Assembly: GCF_051903925.1 (NCBI RefSeq)
Contig: NZ_CP173678.1
Location: 1,922,001 to 1,986,000 of the forward strand
From: G051903925 sp051903925
Lineage (GTDB): Bacteria; Pseudomonadota; Alphaproteobacteria; Zavarziniales; Zavarziniaceae
Length of the DNA: 64,000 bases
Direction: 5' to 3'
The first letter of the stretch is position 1, and each line of letters begins with the position of its first letter. The notes below the pieces were generated by a model that had not been told where the DNA came from, did no database searches, and saw only the letters and a program-made list of their open reading frames with translations. This document shows, piece by piece, positions 40,047-48,261 of the stretch. Both the position numbers and the translations under genes were made by a program.

Positions 40047-40580
40047 TTAGGAAATCCATTCGGCTGCTTGCCTATCAAAACACCCCGGAATTCCTGAAAC
40101 GATCAAGCGTGGTCGCCGACATCTCGCCAACATGCACGCTAGTAGGAGCCGAGAATCCAGTCCGCCCGAAATCGAGACCAAGTCTGCAGTATCCGCGACC
40201 ACCTCCACAAGCGCTTCAATGGCTCTATCGTAGGTTGCTGAGGCGCAAGAGGCAGCTACAGGAGTAACAGTTTCAGACGTTCCCGACTCGTGATCGACTC
40301 GAATCAAGGTACCCACTGGAACCCTTCGAATTTGGGAATGAAGGGTCCGGCTGCCCATGGTTTGGCCAATGATGAGATAGTCAGCGACGGCTGAGAAATC
40401 CCAGGTCCATCCATTTCCCGAAGCTGCAGCAATCTCCGCCAGTGCGTGTCATACTATTGGCGTGAGGCCGATGCGCGCATACATGTATATTGGGCGCAGA
40501 TAGCTTGAGCTCACGAAAATCGTCGTCCGCACGCGCTCTCTCAAAATCAGTGCGAACGCCCCCCCCTTTGTGTGAGCGAG
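40047..40580 (-). pseudogene. Asparagine-synthase-like pseudogene fragment
   Basis: In one minus-strand frame, interrupted by TGA at 40449-40451, the translation has RTTIFVSSSYLRPIYMYARIG, then NGWTWDFSAVADYLIIGQTMGSRTLHSQIRRVP-like sequence. It continues with the PP-loop SISGGLDSRLLL typical of asparagine synthetase-like amidotransferases (also used in lasso-peptide and polysaccharide clusters). It ends early (TAA at 40047) just after the PP-loop. Low GC supports horizontal origin. Function lost. Confidence 0.6.
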
Positions 40581-40711
40581 CTTTGCGCAGGCACCCTGCT
40601 TGAGAGCCAGAAGCAATATCGGCTTGCGCGAGCATCGCTTGCGCCGGTTCGACATCCTTGAGCAGGAAGCTGCGGGCGCAGGGGATGCAGTAGTGCTGTT
40701 TCGACCTGTCT

Positions 40712-40915
40712 TCATGGATCGTCAGCCGGCTGGCTCCCCCGACGCCGCTTCCAATGTGCTGGCGATCGCGTGCCGCTCGTGCGCCGCCACCGCTTCACGG
40801 GATAGGCAGCCTCTGCGCGCCGGATGGTCGAAGCCGGCAGGCCGCACCGCTTCGCCAGGTCGAAGATGTCCCAGCCTAGGCGAAGGCGAGCGGCCTTGAT
40901 GTCCTCGGCGCGCAC
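40712..40915 (-). pseudogene. Remnant of a small helix-turn-helix protein
   Basis: From a GTG at 40915, the reading RAEDIKAARLRLGWDIFDLAKRCGLPASTIRRAE looks like the first three helices of an XRE-type regulator. It then goes out of frame: the expected continuation AAHERHAIASTLEAASGEPAD is in a neighbouring frame. A frameshifted fragment. Confidence 0.5.
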
Positions 40916-40923
40916 CGGCAGTC

Positions 40924-41064
40924 CTAGTCTTCGAACGCCAGCGGGACGACATGCTGGGTGTAGAACTCCTCCTCGTTGATCTGCGCCTTGAGGCGCAGGG
41001 CCTGCCGATCGACTTCCACGGCTGACAGGCCGGTGAGATCGACGCGGTGCACCACCCGATCGTC
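40924..41064 (-). pseudogene. C-terminal fragment of an unidentified gene cut by the IS3 element
   Basis: The frame reads DDRVVHRVDLTGLSAVEVD..LRLKAQINEEEFYTQHVVPLAFED then TAG. It runs without a break into the left end of the IS element, which removed its 5' part. The stop lies nine bases before the HTH remnant, so the two were probably a toxin/antitoxin-like or regulator pair. The family is not recognised. Confidence 0.5.
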
Positions 41065-41128
41065 TGACGTGACCCCCTTGATCTCCGCCAGGTGAAGCTA
41101 GAGTCCGGCCCAACGAGGGGACGGACGG

Positions 41129-41395
41129 ATGAAGAAGTCACGGTTCACGGAAGAGCAGATCATTGCGGTCCTGCGGGAGCAGGAGGCCGGTGTGGCGACG
41201 GCGGAGGTCTGCCGGCGACATGGGGTCAGCTCGGCGACATTCAACAAGTGGAAGGCCAAGTTCGGCGGGCTGGACGTGTCCGAGGCGCGCCGGCTGAAGG
41301 GCCTCGAGGACGAGAACGCCAGGCTGAAGCGGATGCTGGCGGACGCCATGCTGGACAACGCCGCGCTGAAGGACCTGCTGGGAAAAAAGTGGTGA
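41129..41395 (+). CDS. IS3-family transposase OrfA (HTH subunit)
   Basis: This 88-residue protein holds the helix-turn-helix EEQIIAVLREQEAGVATAEVCRRHGVSSATFNKWK and a leucine-zipper-like tail (LEDENARLKRMLADAML). AAAAAAG at 41383-41389 near its end is a typical -1 programmed frameshift site producing the OrfAB fusion transposase. OrfA alone usually regulates transposition. This copy is intact. Confidence 0.9.
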   Translation: MKKSRFTEEQIIAVLREQEAGVATAEVCRRHGVSSATFNKWKAKFGGLDVSEARRLKGLEDENARLKRMLADAMLDNAALKDLLGKKW

Positions 41396-42340
41396 GGCCC
41401 GCCGCTCGCCGGGATGCCGTGGCGCACCTGCGCCAGGCGTTCGCGATGAGCGAGCGACGGGCCTGCCAGGTGATCGGTGCCGACCGGGCCAGCGTCCGCT
41501 ACCAGGCCAGCCGCCCGGACGATGGCGCCCTGCGCCAGCGGCTGAAGGATCTGGCCCAGGAACGACGACGGTTCGGCTATCGCCGCCTGCACGTCCTGCT
41601 GCGGCGGGAAGGCCATGCCGTCAACCGCAAGCGGGTCCAGCGCCTCTACGTCGAGGAGAAGCTGATGGTGCGCAGGCGCGGTGGCCGCAAGCGGGCCCTG
41701 GGCACCAGACGGCCGATCGAGCCGGCTTCGGCTCCGAACCAGCGCTGGAGCCTCGACTTCGTCTCCGACCAGCTGACCGACGGCCGGCGCTTCCGCATCC
41801 TCGTGGTCGTCGACGACTGCACACGGCAATGCCTGGCGCTGGTCGCCGACACCTCGATCTCGGGCCGACGCGTTGCCCGGGAACTCGATGCCCTGGTCCA
41901 GCGCCATGGCCGGCCACTGGCGATCGTCAGCGACAACGGGACCGAGCTGATCTCGAACGCCATCCTGGCCTGGGCCGATCGCGCCGGTGTTGCCTGGCAC
42001 TACATCGCGCCGGAACCCTTCGACAGGCTCAGGGTAAGGGCCCCAGCAGAACGGCTTCGTGGAAAGCTTCAACGGGCGGCTACGGGACGAGTTGCTCAAC
42101 GAGACCCTGTTCCACGCCCTGCCGCATGCGCGTGCCGTGCTCGAGGCCTGGCGCAGGGACTACAACGAGCAGCGGCCGCACTCCCGCCTGGGCTGGCTGA
42201 CGCCACAGGCCTATGCCGCGGCCTTCACCTCAACCGCCGGCCGGGGCGCTGCGCTGCGCCAGGGCTCCGCGCCCCGGCCTCTTGAAACACCCACCAACAA
42301 CGGATCAGATCAACGCGGGACTCTTGCTCCAACCGGATGA
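41390..42340 (+). pseudogene. IS3-family transposase OrfB, disrupted
   Basis: OrfB, in the -1 frame to OrfA, carries the integrase-like DDE domain: SLDFVSDQ, VSDNGTEL, then FVESFNGRLRDELLNETLF after the break. Between HYIAP and PQQNGFVES the usual GK codons are replaced by a 28-base repeat (42013-42040), shifting the frame by +22 bases. The catalytic Glu and the C terminus are out of frame, so no active transposase is made. Confidence 0.88.
42013..42040. repeat. CCCTTCGACAGGCTCAGGG-type short repeat inserted in the transposase
   Basis: The block GAACCCTTCGACAGGCTC plus AGGGTAAGGG replaces six bases of the transposase gene. The same wording (CCTTCGACA.GCTCAGG) is a short repeat scattered through many alphaproteobacterial genomes. 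Its presence inside an IS gene means it inserted after the IS arrived in some lineage. Confidence 0.7.
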
Positions 42341-42358
42341 GAAACGGGGGTCACGTCA

Positions 42359-42662
42359 ACCTGGCGCCCTTGCGATCGTCCGTTCGCGTCAGGCTTTGGC
42401 CCAGATTGCTGATCAAGTAGTTCGGTTGCCGGGCCTCCCAATGATTCGCAGTGCCGATGATGTGCCGCAGATCGTTGCGATGGTTGTGGCTGCGGTAGCG
42501 GAGGGTCGTCTGACCCTCGGAGACGCGGACGTCACAACTCGGTTGGTTTCCACTTGGATTACCGCAACGAGCGCGTCTCGTCTCCTCAGCGCGAAAGCGG
42601 CCAAAGCGCGATTGGGGCGGGCTCAACGGCTCGCAGCTCTTGAGGCGCGTGCCAAGTGCTGA
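42359..42662 (+). pseudogene. C-terminal remnant of an unidentified gene right of the IS
   Basis: The frame from the IS edge reads ALAQIADQVVRLPGLPMIRSADDVPQIVAMVV, then AEGRLTLGDADVTTRLVSTW..., and ends LEARAKC then TGA. The helical, Ala/Arg-rich sequence resembles the C terminus of small phage or plasmid proteins of DUF5681 type, but this is weak. The 5' part is missing. 42663-42881 downstream contains no gene; a TATAGT box (42811-42816) may serve the defence operon. Confidence 0.4.
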
Positions 42663-42881
42663 TGGCTGGGCTGAGGTAAAGTGCGATGTCACTTTGACAC
42701 CTCCGCATCCTATTGACCTTCCGGGCCCTTTAGCTGACCAGTCACCCTGAAAACCCGATATGGGCGACCAAACGTGCATCGCCTTTTCGTTCTCTCGCTT
42801 GGGTCGTAGCTATAGTCTGATCCTTCGAATGAGTCGCGAAGCCTAGCGGCATCTCGAGGTGGGCAGAGGGGGTGCGAAATC

Positions 42882-45800
42882 ATGAGCGAGAGCTTCTTTG
42901 AGAAGCCGATCCTGAATTCGCCCTATGCCTATCCAGGTCGGCATTGGGAACTGAATGCGGACGGGCAGCCGACCAACCGGATCGTCGAGAGCCGGCGCCG
43001 CTCGGACCTGATCACGCCGGTCCCGAAGCCGAAGAAGCAGAAGAAGGCCAAGGGCCAGACCCAGTTCGTCCTGGGGCACGCGGACGACCTTTCCACGGCG
43101 GAGCAGGAGTACAACCCGACCCCGATCATCAACGAGATCCGCACCTATATCGACGTCTGGCGCGCCCTGCCCAACCCGGACCAGTGGCTGGTGACGCCGG
43201 AGACGGCGCGCCTGCTCCAGCATTGGCGCAGCACCGCGTTCCAGGGCATCCGGCCCTTCTTCTGCCAGGTCGAGGCGGTCGAGACCGCAATTTGGCTGGC
43301 TGAAGTGGCACCCAAGCTCGGCGCGCGGGCGTCCAAGTTCCGGGCCCATATCGAGGGCGCCAATGCCCAGGCCAATCCCGATCTGTTCCGCATCGCGCTG
43401 AAACTGGCGACGGGTGCTGGCAAAACGACCGTCATGGCGATGCTCATTGCGTGGCAGGCGATCAATGCCGCTCGCCATCCGGGAGCCAAGGCCTTCTCCC
43501 GCGGCTTCCTGATCGTGGCGCCCGGCATCACGATCCGGGACCGCCTGCGTGTGCTGCTGCCCAACGATCCCGACAGCTACTACCGGTCTCGCGAGATCGC
43601 GCCGCCCGACATGCTCGACGCGATCGACCACGCCAAGATCGTCATCACGAACTATCACGCCTTCAAGCGGCGTGAGCGCATGGAGGTATCCAAAGGCAAC
43701 CGTCAACTGGTCGAGGGTCGAACGGGACAGAAGCTCGACACGCTGGAGAACGAGGGCCAGATGCTGCAGCGGGTCATGCCCGACCTGATGGGCATGAAGA
43801 ACATCGTGGTCCTGAATGACGAGGCCCATCACTGCTACCGCGAGCGTGTCGGCGACCGGGAGGAGGACGATGACGCCCTGAAGGGTGAGGCCAAGGACGA
43901 GGCCAAGGCCAACAACGAGGCCGCCCGCATGTGGATCTCCGGCCTGGAAACGGTGAAGCGCAAGCTGGGCGTCCAGGTCGTCTTTGACCTATCGGCCACG
44001 CCATTCTTCCTGCGCGGCTCCGGCTATCGCGAGGGGACCCTGTTCCCCTGGACCATGAGCGACTTCTCCCTGATGGATGCGATCGAATGCGGCATCGTCA
44101 AGCTGCCGCGCATCCCGATCGCCGACAACGTGTCCGGCGGCGACACGCCGAAGTTCAGGAACCTGTGGGAAGAAATCAAGAAGAGCGGTCAAAGCTTCCC
44201 TAAGAAGGGTCGCGCTTCCGGGCAGACTAATGATCCACGCAACCTCCCCCTCCTCGTCCAGTCGGCCTTGGACGCCCTCTACGGACACTACGCGAAGACT
44301 TTTGCGCTATGGCAGGAAGTGGGGATTGGTGTGCCTCCGGTCTTCATCGTCGTGTGCAACAACACGTCGACGTCGGAGCTTGTATACAAGTACATCTCTG
44401 GTTTCGAGCAGACCGACGAGAATGGTGCAACCAAGACGGTTCTGAGCAGGTTCGACCTTCTCCACAACTACGATGAGTTCGGGAACCGGCTGGCGCGACC
44501 GAATACGATCCTGATTGACTCAGCGCAACTGGAGTCTGGTGAGGCACTGGACAAGGATTTTCGCGAGCTTGCAGCGGACGAGATCGAGCGATTCCGCCGC
44601 GAGATGGTCGAGCGCACCGGCGACATCCAGGCCGGACAGAAGATCGACGAGGCGACCCTGCTCCGCGAGGTCATGAACACAGTCGGGCGCAAGGGCAAGC
44701 TAGGCGAACAGATCCGCTGCGTCGTGTCCGTGTCCATGCTGACGGAGGGGTGGGACGCCAATACCGTCACCCACATCCTGGGCGTGCGGGCGTTCGGGAC
44801 GCAGCTGCTGTGCGAGCAGGTGGTCGGTCGCGGCCTGCGGCGGCAGTCCTATGTCGAGAATGCCGATGGCCTGTTCAATGTCGAGTATGCCGACATTCTG
44901 GGCATCCCCTTCGACTTCACGGCGAGTCCCGTCGTATCGAAGCCGCAGAAGCCGAGGGAGACAGTGCAGGTTCAGGCCGTCCGGCCTGATCGTGACCGCC
45001 TGGAAATTCGCTTTCCGAGAGTGACCGGATACCGCGTAGAGCTGCCGGCAATGAGGCTGGAGGCTGATTTCCGTGAGGACCATGCGCTGGACCTCAATCC
45101 CGACCTGGTCGGTCCGACCAATACTCGCAACCAGGGGATCATCGGCGAAGGGATCGACCTGAAGATATCGGACCTGGATCAGGTTCGTCGCAACAAGATT
45201 CTGTTTGAGCTGTCGGTTCACATCCTGCGGACAAAATACCGGGATGGCGATGGCGGTCCGCGCAACGACCTGTTCGGCCCGATTAAGCGGATCACCCGGC
45301 AATGGTTGGATGGCGGGTATCTCCGCTGCACGGGCGGCACGACGGAAGGGCAGGTTCTGTATCGGGCCATTGCCGATATGGCAGCCAACAAGATCGTCGC
45401 CGCGATCAATGAGAAGCTGATCAACGAGAGGCCTGTTAGGGCGATCCTCGACCCCTACAACCCCACAGGCTCCACGCGTTACGTCAACTTCACGACATCG
45501 AAGGAGACGCGGTGGGAGACAGCGCACGACAAGTGCCACGTGAACTGGGTCGTCTGCGACAGCGACTGGGAGGCGGAGTTCTGCCGCGTGGCCGAGGCGC
45601 ATCCCCGCGTGCGCGCCTATGTGAAGAACCAGGGCCTGGGGTTCGAGGTGCCGTACCTGATGGGCTCAACCCAGCGGAAGTACCTGCCTGATTTCATCGT
45701 CCATGTCGACGACGGCCATGACGACCCCCTGAACCTGGTGGTCGAGATCAAGGGGTATCGGGGTGAGGACGCGAAGGAAAAGGCCAACACCATGCGAACC

Positions 45801-45947
45801 TATTGGGTGCCTGGCGTCAACAACCTGCAGAAGTTCGGCCGCTGGGCTTTCGCCGAGTTCACGGCCGTCTACGAGATCGAGGCGGCATTCGGAATGCTAA
45901 TCGACGAACTCATCGCTGAGAGCCCCGCCACCCTGGTCACCGGATAA
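42882..45947 (+). CDS. Type III restriction-like DEAD/DEAH helicase-nuclease (Res subunit, BPTD_3080-like)
   Basis: In this 1021-residue protein an SF2 helicase core has Walker A ATGAGKTTV (Lys181), DEAH box at 313-316 (NDEAHHCYRE) and DLSATPF. Motif VI is EQVVGRGLRRQSY. The C terminus has a PD-(D/E)xK nuclease: PDF (Asp937) and VEIKG (Glu955, Lys957). It should translocate on DNA and cut. The combination is that of type III Res subunits. GAGGTGGG...GAGGGGG lies before the ATG. DUF262 follows four bases after its stop, and the Mod gene is two genes downstream. Confidence 0.9.
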   Translation: MSESFFEKPILNSPYAYPGRHWELNADGQPTNRIVESRRRSDLITPVPKPKKQKKAKGQTQFVLGHADDLSTAEQEYNPTPIINEIRTYIDVWRALPNPDQWLVTPETARLLQHWRSTAFQGIRPFFCQVEAVETAIWLAEVAPKLGARASKFRAHIEGANAQANPDLFRIALKLATGAGKTTVMAMLIAWQAINAARHPGAKAFSRGFLIVAPGITIRDRLRVLLPNDPDSYYRSREIAPPDMLDAIDHAKIVITNYHAFKRRERMEVSKGNRQLVEGRTGQKLDTLENEGQMLQRVMPDLMGMKNIVVLNDEAHHCYRERVGDREEDDDALKGEAKDEAKANNEAARMWISGLETVKRKLGVQVVFDLSATPFFLRGSGYREGTLFPWTMSDFSLMDAIECGIVKLPRIPIADNVSGGDTPKFRNLWEEIKKSGQSFPKKGRASGQTNDPRNLPLLVQSALDALYGHYAKTFALWQEVGIGVPPVFIVVCNNTSTSELVYKYISGFEQTDENGATKTVLSRFDLLHNYDEFGNRLARPNTILIDSAQLESGEALDKDFRELAADEIERFRREMVERTGDIQAGQKIDEATLLREVMNTVGRKGKLGEQIRCVVSVSMLTEGWDANTVTHILGVRAFGTQLLCEQVVGRGLRRQSYVENADGLFNVEYADILGIPFDFTASPVVSKPQKPRETVQVQAVRPDRDRLEIRFPRVTGYRVELPAMRLEADFREDHALDLNPDLVGPTNTRNQGIIGEGIDLKISDLDQVRRNKILFELSVHILRTKYRDGDGGPRNDLFGPIKRITRQWLDGGYLRCTGGTTEGQVLYRAIADMAANKIVAAINEKLINERPVRAILDPYNPTGSTRYVNFTTSKETRWETAHDKCHVNWVVCDSDWEAEFCRVAEAHPRVRAYVKNQGLGFEVPYLMGSTQRKYLPDFIVHVDDGHDDPLNLVVEIKGYRGEDAKEKANTMRTYWVPGVNNLQKFGRWAFAEFTAVYEIEAAFGMLIDELIAESPATLVTG

Positions 45948-45951
45948 CGCC

Positions 45952-47826
45952 ATGTTCGACATAACGAAGAAGGACCTGAAGGAACTCCTGAAGCGGATTC
46001 ACAAGGGCGAACTGCAGTTACCGGAGTTCCAGCGTAGCTATGTCTGGGCCGATCCTGATGTGCGTGCGCTGCTGGCCTCCGTCCTCAAGGGCTTTCCGGT
46101 CGGTGCCTTGCTGACCTTGCAGAATGGGGGGGATCTTCGGTTCAAGCATCGCGTTCTTGCCGGTGCGCCGGACACCAATGACCGGCCCGAGAACCTGCTG
46201 CTGGATGGGCAGCAGCGCATGACCTCTCTCTACCAGGCTTCCTTCGTCCAGAAGCCTGTCAAGACGCGAAGCGCCAAGGGCATCGATGTCGAGCGTCTCT
46301 ACTACCTCGACATCAAGAAGGCTCTGGAGCTTGGAGACGACCTGGAAGACGCCATCAGGGGGATGCCGGCCGATCGCATCCAGTACAAGCCGTTTGGGCG
46401 GGAGATCGAGCTGGATCTGTCGACGCAGGAACAGGAGTTCCGCCACGACATGTTCCCGATCAATCAGATCTTCAATTCCTTTGGTTGGCTGTTCGCCTGG
46501 AAGGACTATTGGAAGGATCGCGGACGCAGCGTCGACGATCTGATTCAGCTTTTCCATCAGAAGATCGCCGAGCCGTTCCAGACCTATGAGATGCCGATCA
46601 TCCAGCTGGACAAGAAGAACAGCCGCGAGGCGATCTGTCTGGTCTTCGAGAAGGTGAATGTTGGCGGCAAGAAGCTGGATGCGTTCGAACTGGTCACGGC
46701 GATCTATGCCGCCGATGAGTTCAACCTTCGCGAGGACTGGGACGGGGACGAGCCCAGGAAGCCGGGACGACACAAACGGATCGTCGGGCACCCCAACCGG
46801 CGCGACGTGCTGACCAAGGTCGCCAACACCGATTTCCTCGCAGCCTGCACCCTGCTTCACACCCGGGCAGAGCGACAGAAGGCGGTGGACGATGGCAGGA
46901 CGGGGAAGGACATCCCAGCCATCAGCTGCAAGCGGGAGGCCCTGCTGGCCCTGCCGCTCGACGCGTACCGCGCCCATGCCGACGCGGTGCAGAAGGGGTT
47001 CGTTGCTGCCGGTGCCTTCCTGAACGAGCAGAAGATCATCTGGCACAAGGACGTCCCGTATCCGTCGCTGATCGTTGCCCTGGCCGCGGCGTCGGCGATC
47101 CTGGGCGGCAAGGCGGAGACTGCGGCCGCGAAGGAGAAGCTGGCACGCTGGTTCTGGTCGATCACACTGGGCGAGCTCTATGGCTCCAGCACCGAAACAC
47201 GCCTGGCGATCGACGTGCCCGAGCTTGTCGACTGGATTGGCGGCACCGGTCGCGGCCCCCGATCCCTGGACGAGGCGCTGTTCCAGAAGGACCGGCTGCG
47301 CACCATGCGCACACGCCTGTCAGCAGCGTACAAGGGACTGCACGCCCTGATCATGCGGCAGGGCTGCCGTGACTTCATCACAGGCAGTCCGACCGACATC
47401 ATGACCTTTGCCAATGACAAGATCGACATCCACCACGTCTTCCCGCAGGACTGGTGCAAGAAGCAGGGTATCTCGCCCGCCCTGTTCAATTCGATTGTGA
47501 ACAAGACGCCGTTGTCGAAGCGGTCGAACATCATGATCGGTGGCGATGCACCTTCGGTCTACCTGAAGCGGATCGAACAGAAGCAGGGGCTGAGCGCGGA
47601 GACGCTGAACGACATCCTGCGGTCCCACCATATCGACCCGGTCCTGCTGCGCGCCGACGACTTCGACGGCTTCTTCAAGGCAAGGCTGGAGTGCCTGGCC
47701 GATGTGGTCGCGGGGGCGATGGGCAAGGCGGTCGTGCCGTCCGGCATCGCGGACGAGGTGGAATTCGACACAGTCACCCAGGAGGAGATCGAGGAGAACG
47801 ACGACCTGGACGCGGAGGCGGCATGA
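45952..47826 (+). CDS. DUF262 (GmrSD/ParB-like) and HNH nuclease protein
   Basis: This 624-residue protein has an N-terminal DUF262 domain with LPEFQRSYVW and the signature DGQQR (85-89), which in GmrSD-type systems uses NTP to control cutting. The C-terminal HNH-like nuclease reads IDIHHVFPQDWC (His494, His495) with NSIVNKTPLSKRSN. Such proteins restrict modified phage DNA on their own. Here the gene is inside a type III-like operon, four bases after res and overlapping the next gene by ATGA. It may act with the methylase or be a second independent layer. Confidence 0.85.
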   Translation: MFDITKKDLKELLKRIHKGELQLPEFQRSYVWADPDVRALLASVLKGFPVGALLTLQNGGDLRFKHRVLAGAPDTNDRPENLLLDGQQRMTSLYQASFVQKPVKTRSAKGIDVERLYYLDIKKALELGDDLEDAIRGMPADRIQYKPFGREIELDLSTQEQEFRHDMFPINQIFNSFGWLFAWKDYWKDRGRSVDDLIQLFHQKIAEPFQTYEMPIIQLDKKNSREAICLVFEKVNVGGKKLDAFELVTAIYAADEFNLREDWDGDEPRKPGRHKRIVGHPNRRDVLTKVANTDFLAACTLLHTRAERQKAVDDGRTGKDIPAISCKREALLALPLDAYRAHADAVQKGFVAAGAFLNEQKIIWHKDVPYPSLIVALAAASAILGGKAETAAAKEKLARWFWSITLGELYGSSTETRLAIDVPELVDWIGGTGRGPRSLDEALFQKDRLRTMRTRLSAAYKGLHALIMRQGCRDFITGSPTDIMTFANDKIDIHHVFPQDWCKKQGISPALFNSIVNKTPLSKRSNIMIGGDAPSVYLKRIEQKQGLSAETLNDILRSHHIDPVLLRADDFDGFFKARLECLADVVAGAMGKAVVPSGIADEVEFDTVTQEEIEENDDLDAEAA

Positions 47827-48242
47827 GCAGCACGTCGCCATTCCGTCCGGCATTGCGCTTTGCCGAGGCACGGGCTGTCCTGAACCGCTGGTGCAACAGT
47901 CTGGATGGCAAGGATGCCTCCACCAACAAGGCGGTGAAGCGCCATGCCAACCCTGACGGACTGAACGATCTCTGGTGGCTGGAGAACGCCGGCACGACGC
48001 CCGACTGGCAGAACAACCGGACACGCGCCTACCTCGCTGCTTATGTCGAGCTGGGCGGCGGCGTGATCCCGATGAGCGGCATCCCGGTAGCGGAAGGGTT
48101 CATATGGCCGGATCGCGCCGTGATCCGCACGCTGTTGCTGAACCGCTGCATTGAACAGGGTGGGCGGGTTTTTGGATTGACCGAGCGGGGGCGTGCTCTC
48201 CTGGCCGAGGCGCATCGCGCGGCCGGGCGCGCCCCGGCCTGA
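47823..48242 (+). CDS. Small protein of unknown family between DUF262 and methylase genes
   Basis: The 139-residue protein has no membrane segment. It has a Trp-rich N-terminal part (LNRWCNSLDG..., LWWLENAGTTPDWQNNRTRAYLAAYVE) and ends in a winged-helix-like tail (RTLLLNRCIEQGGRVFGLTERGRALLAEA). The winged-helix impression (LTERGRALL) suggests DNA binding. The start ATG overlaps the DUF262 stop and the methylase gene starts 19 bases after its stop, so it is part of the operon. I do not recognise the family. Confidence 0.65.
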   Translation: MSSTSPFRPALRFAEARAVLNRWCNSLDGKDASTNKAVKRHANPDGLNDLWWLENAGTTPDWQNNRTRAYLAAYVELGGGVIPMSGIPVAEGFIWPDRAVIRTLLLNRCIEQGGRVFGLTERGRALLAEAHRAAGRAPA

Positions 48243-48261
48243 AACGGACAGGCGCAGGGAT

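Larger units (their letters stand above)
38819..41064. other. Decayed zone of the island with no intact gene
   Basis: About 2.2 kb after the integrase contain only fragments: transposase pieces near 39000-39400, an asparagine-synthase-like pseudogene and HTH scraps, listed separately. 39397-40046 holds nothing I can identify. 39540-40600 is markedly AT-richer than the chromosome, pointing to foreign origin and decay. Confidence 0.7.
41065..42358 (+). mobile_element. IS3-family (IS407-group-like) insertion sequence, defective
   Basis: Terminal inverted repeats TGACGTGACCCCC lie at 41065-41077 and, inverted, at 42346-42358. Inside are orfA and orfB of an IS3-family transposase with an A6G slippery site between them. 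The element is 1294 bp, a normal size. The flanks (CGTC on the left, ACCT on the right) do not match as a target duplication, suggesting later rearrangement. orfB is broken by a short inserted repeat. Confidence 0.88.

Noticed and set aside
40381..40635. A Cys/His-containing 84-codon frame
   Set aside because: It overlaps the asparagine-synthase-like remnant in a different frame and shows no family pattern.
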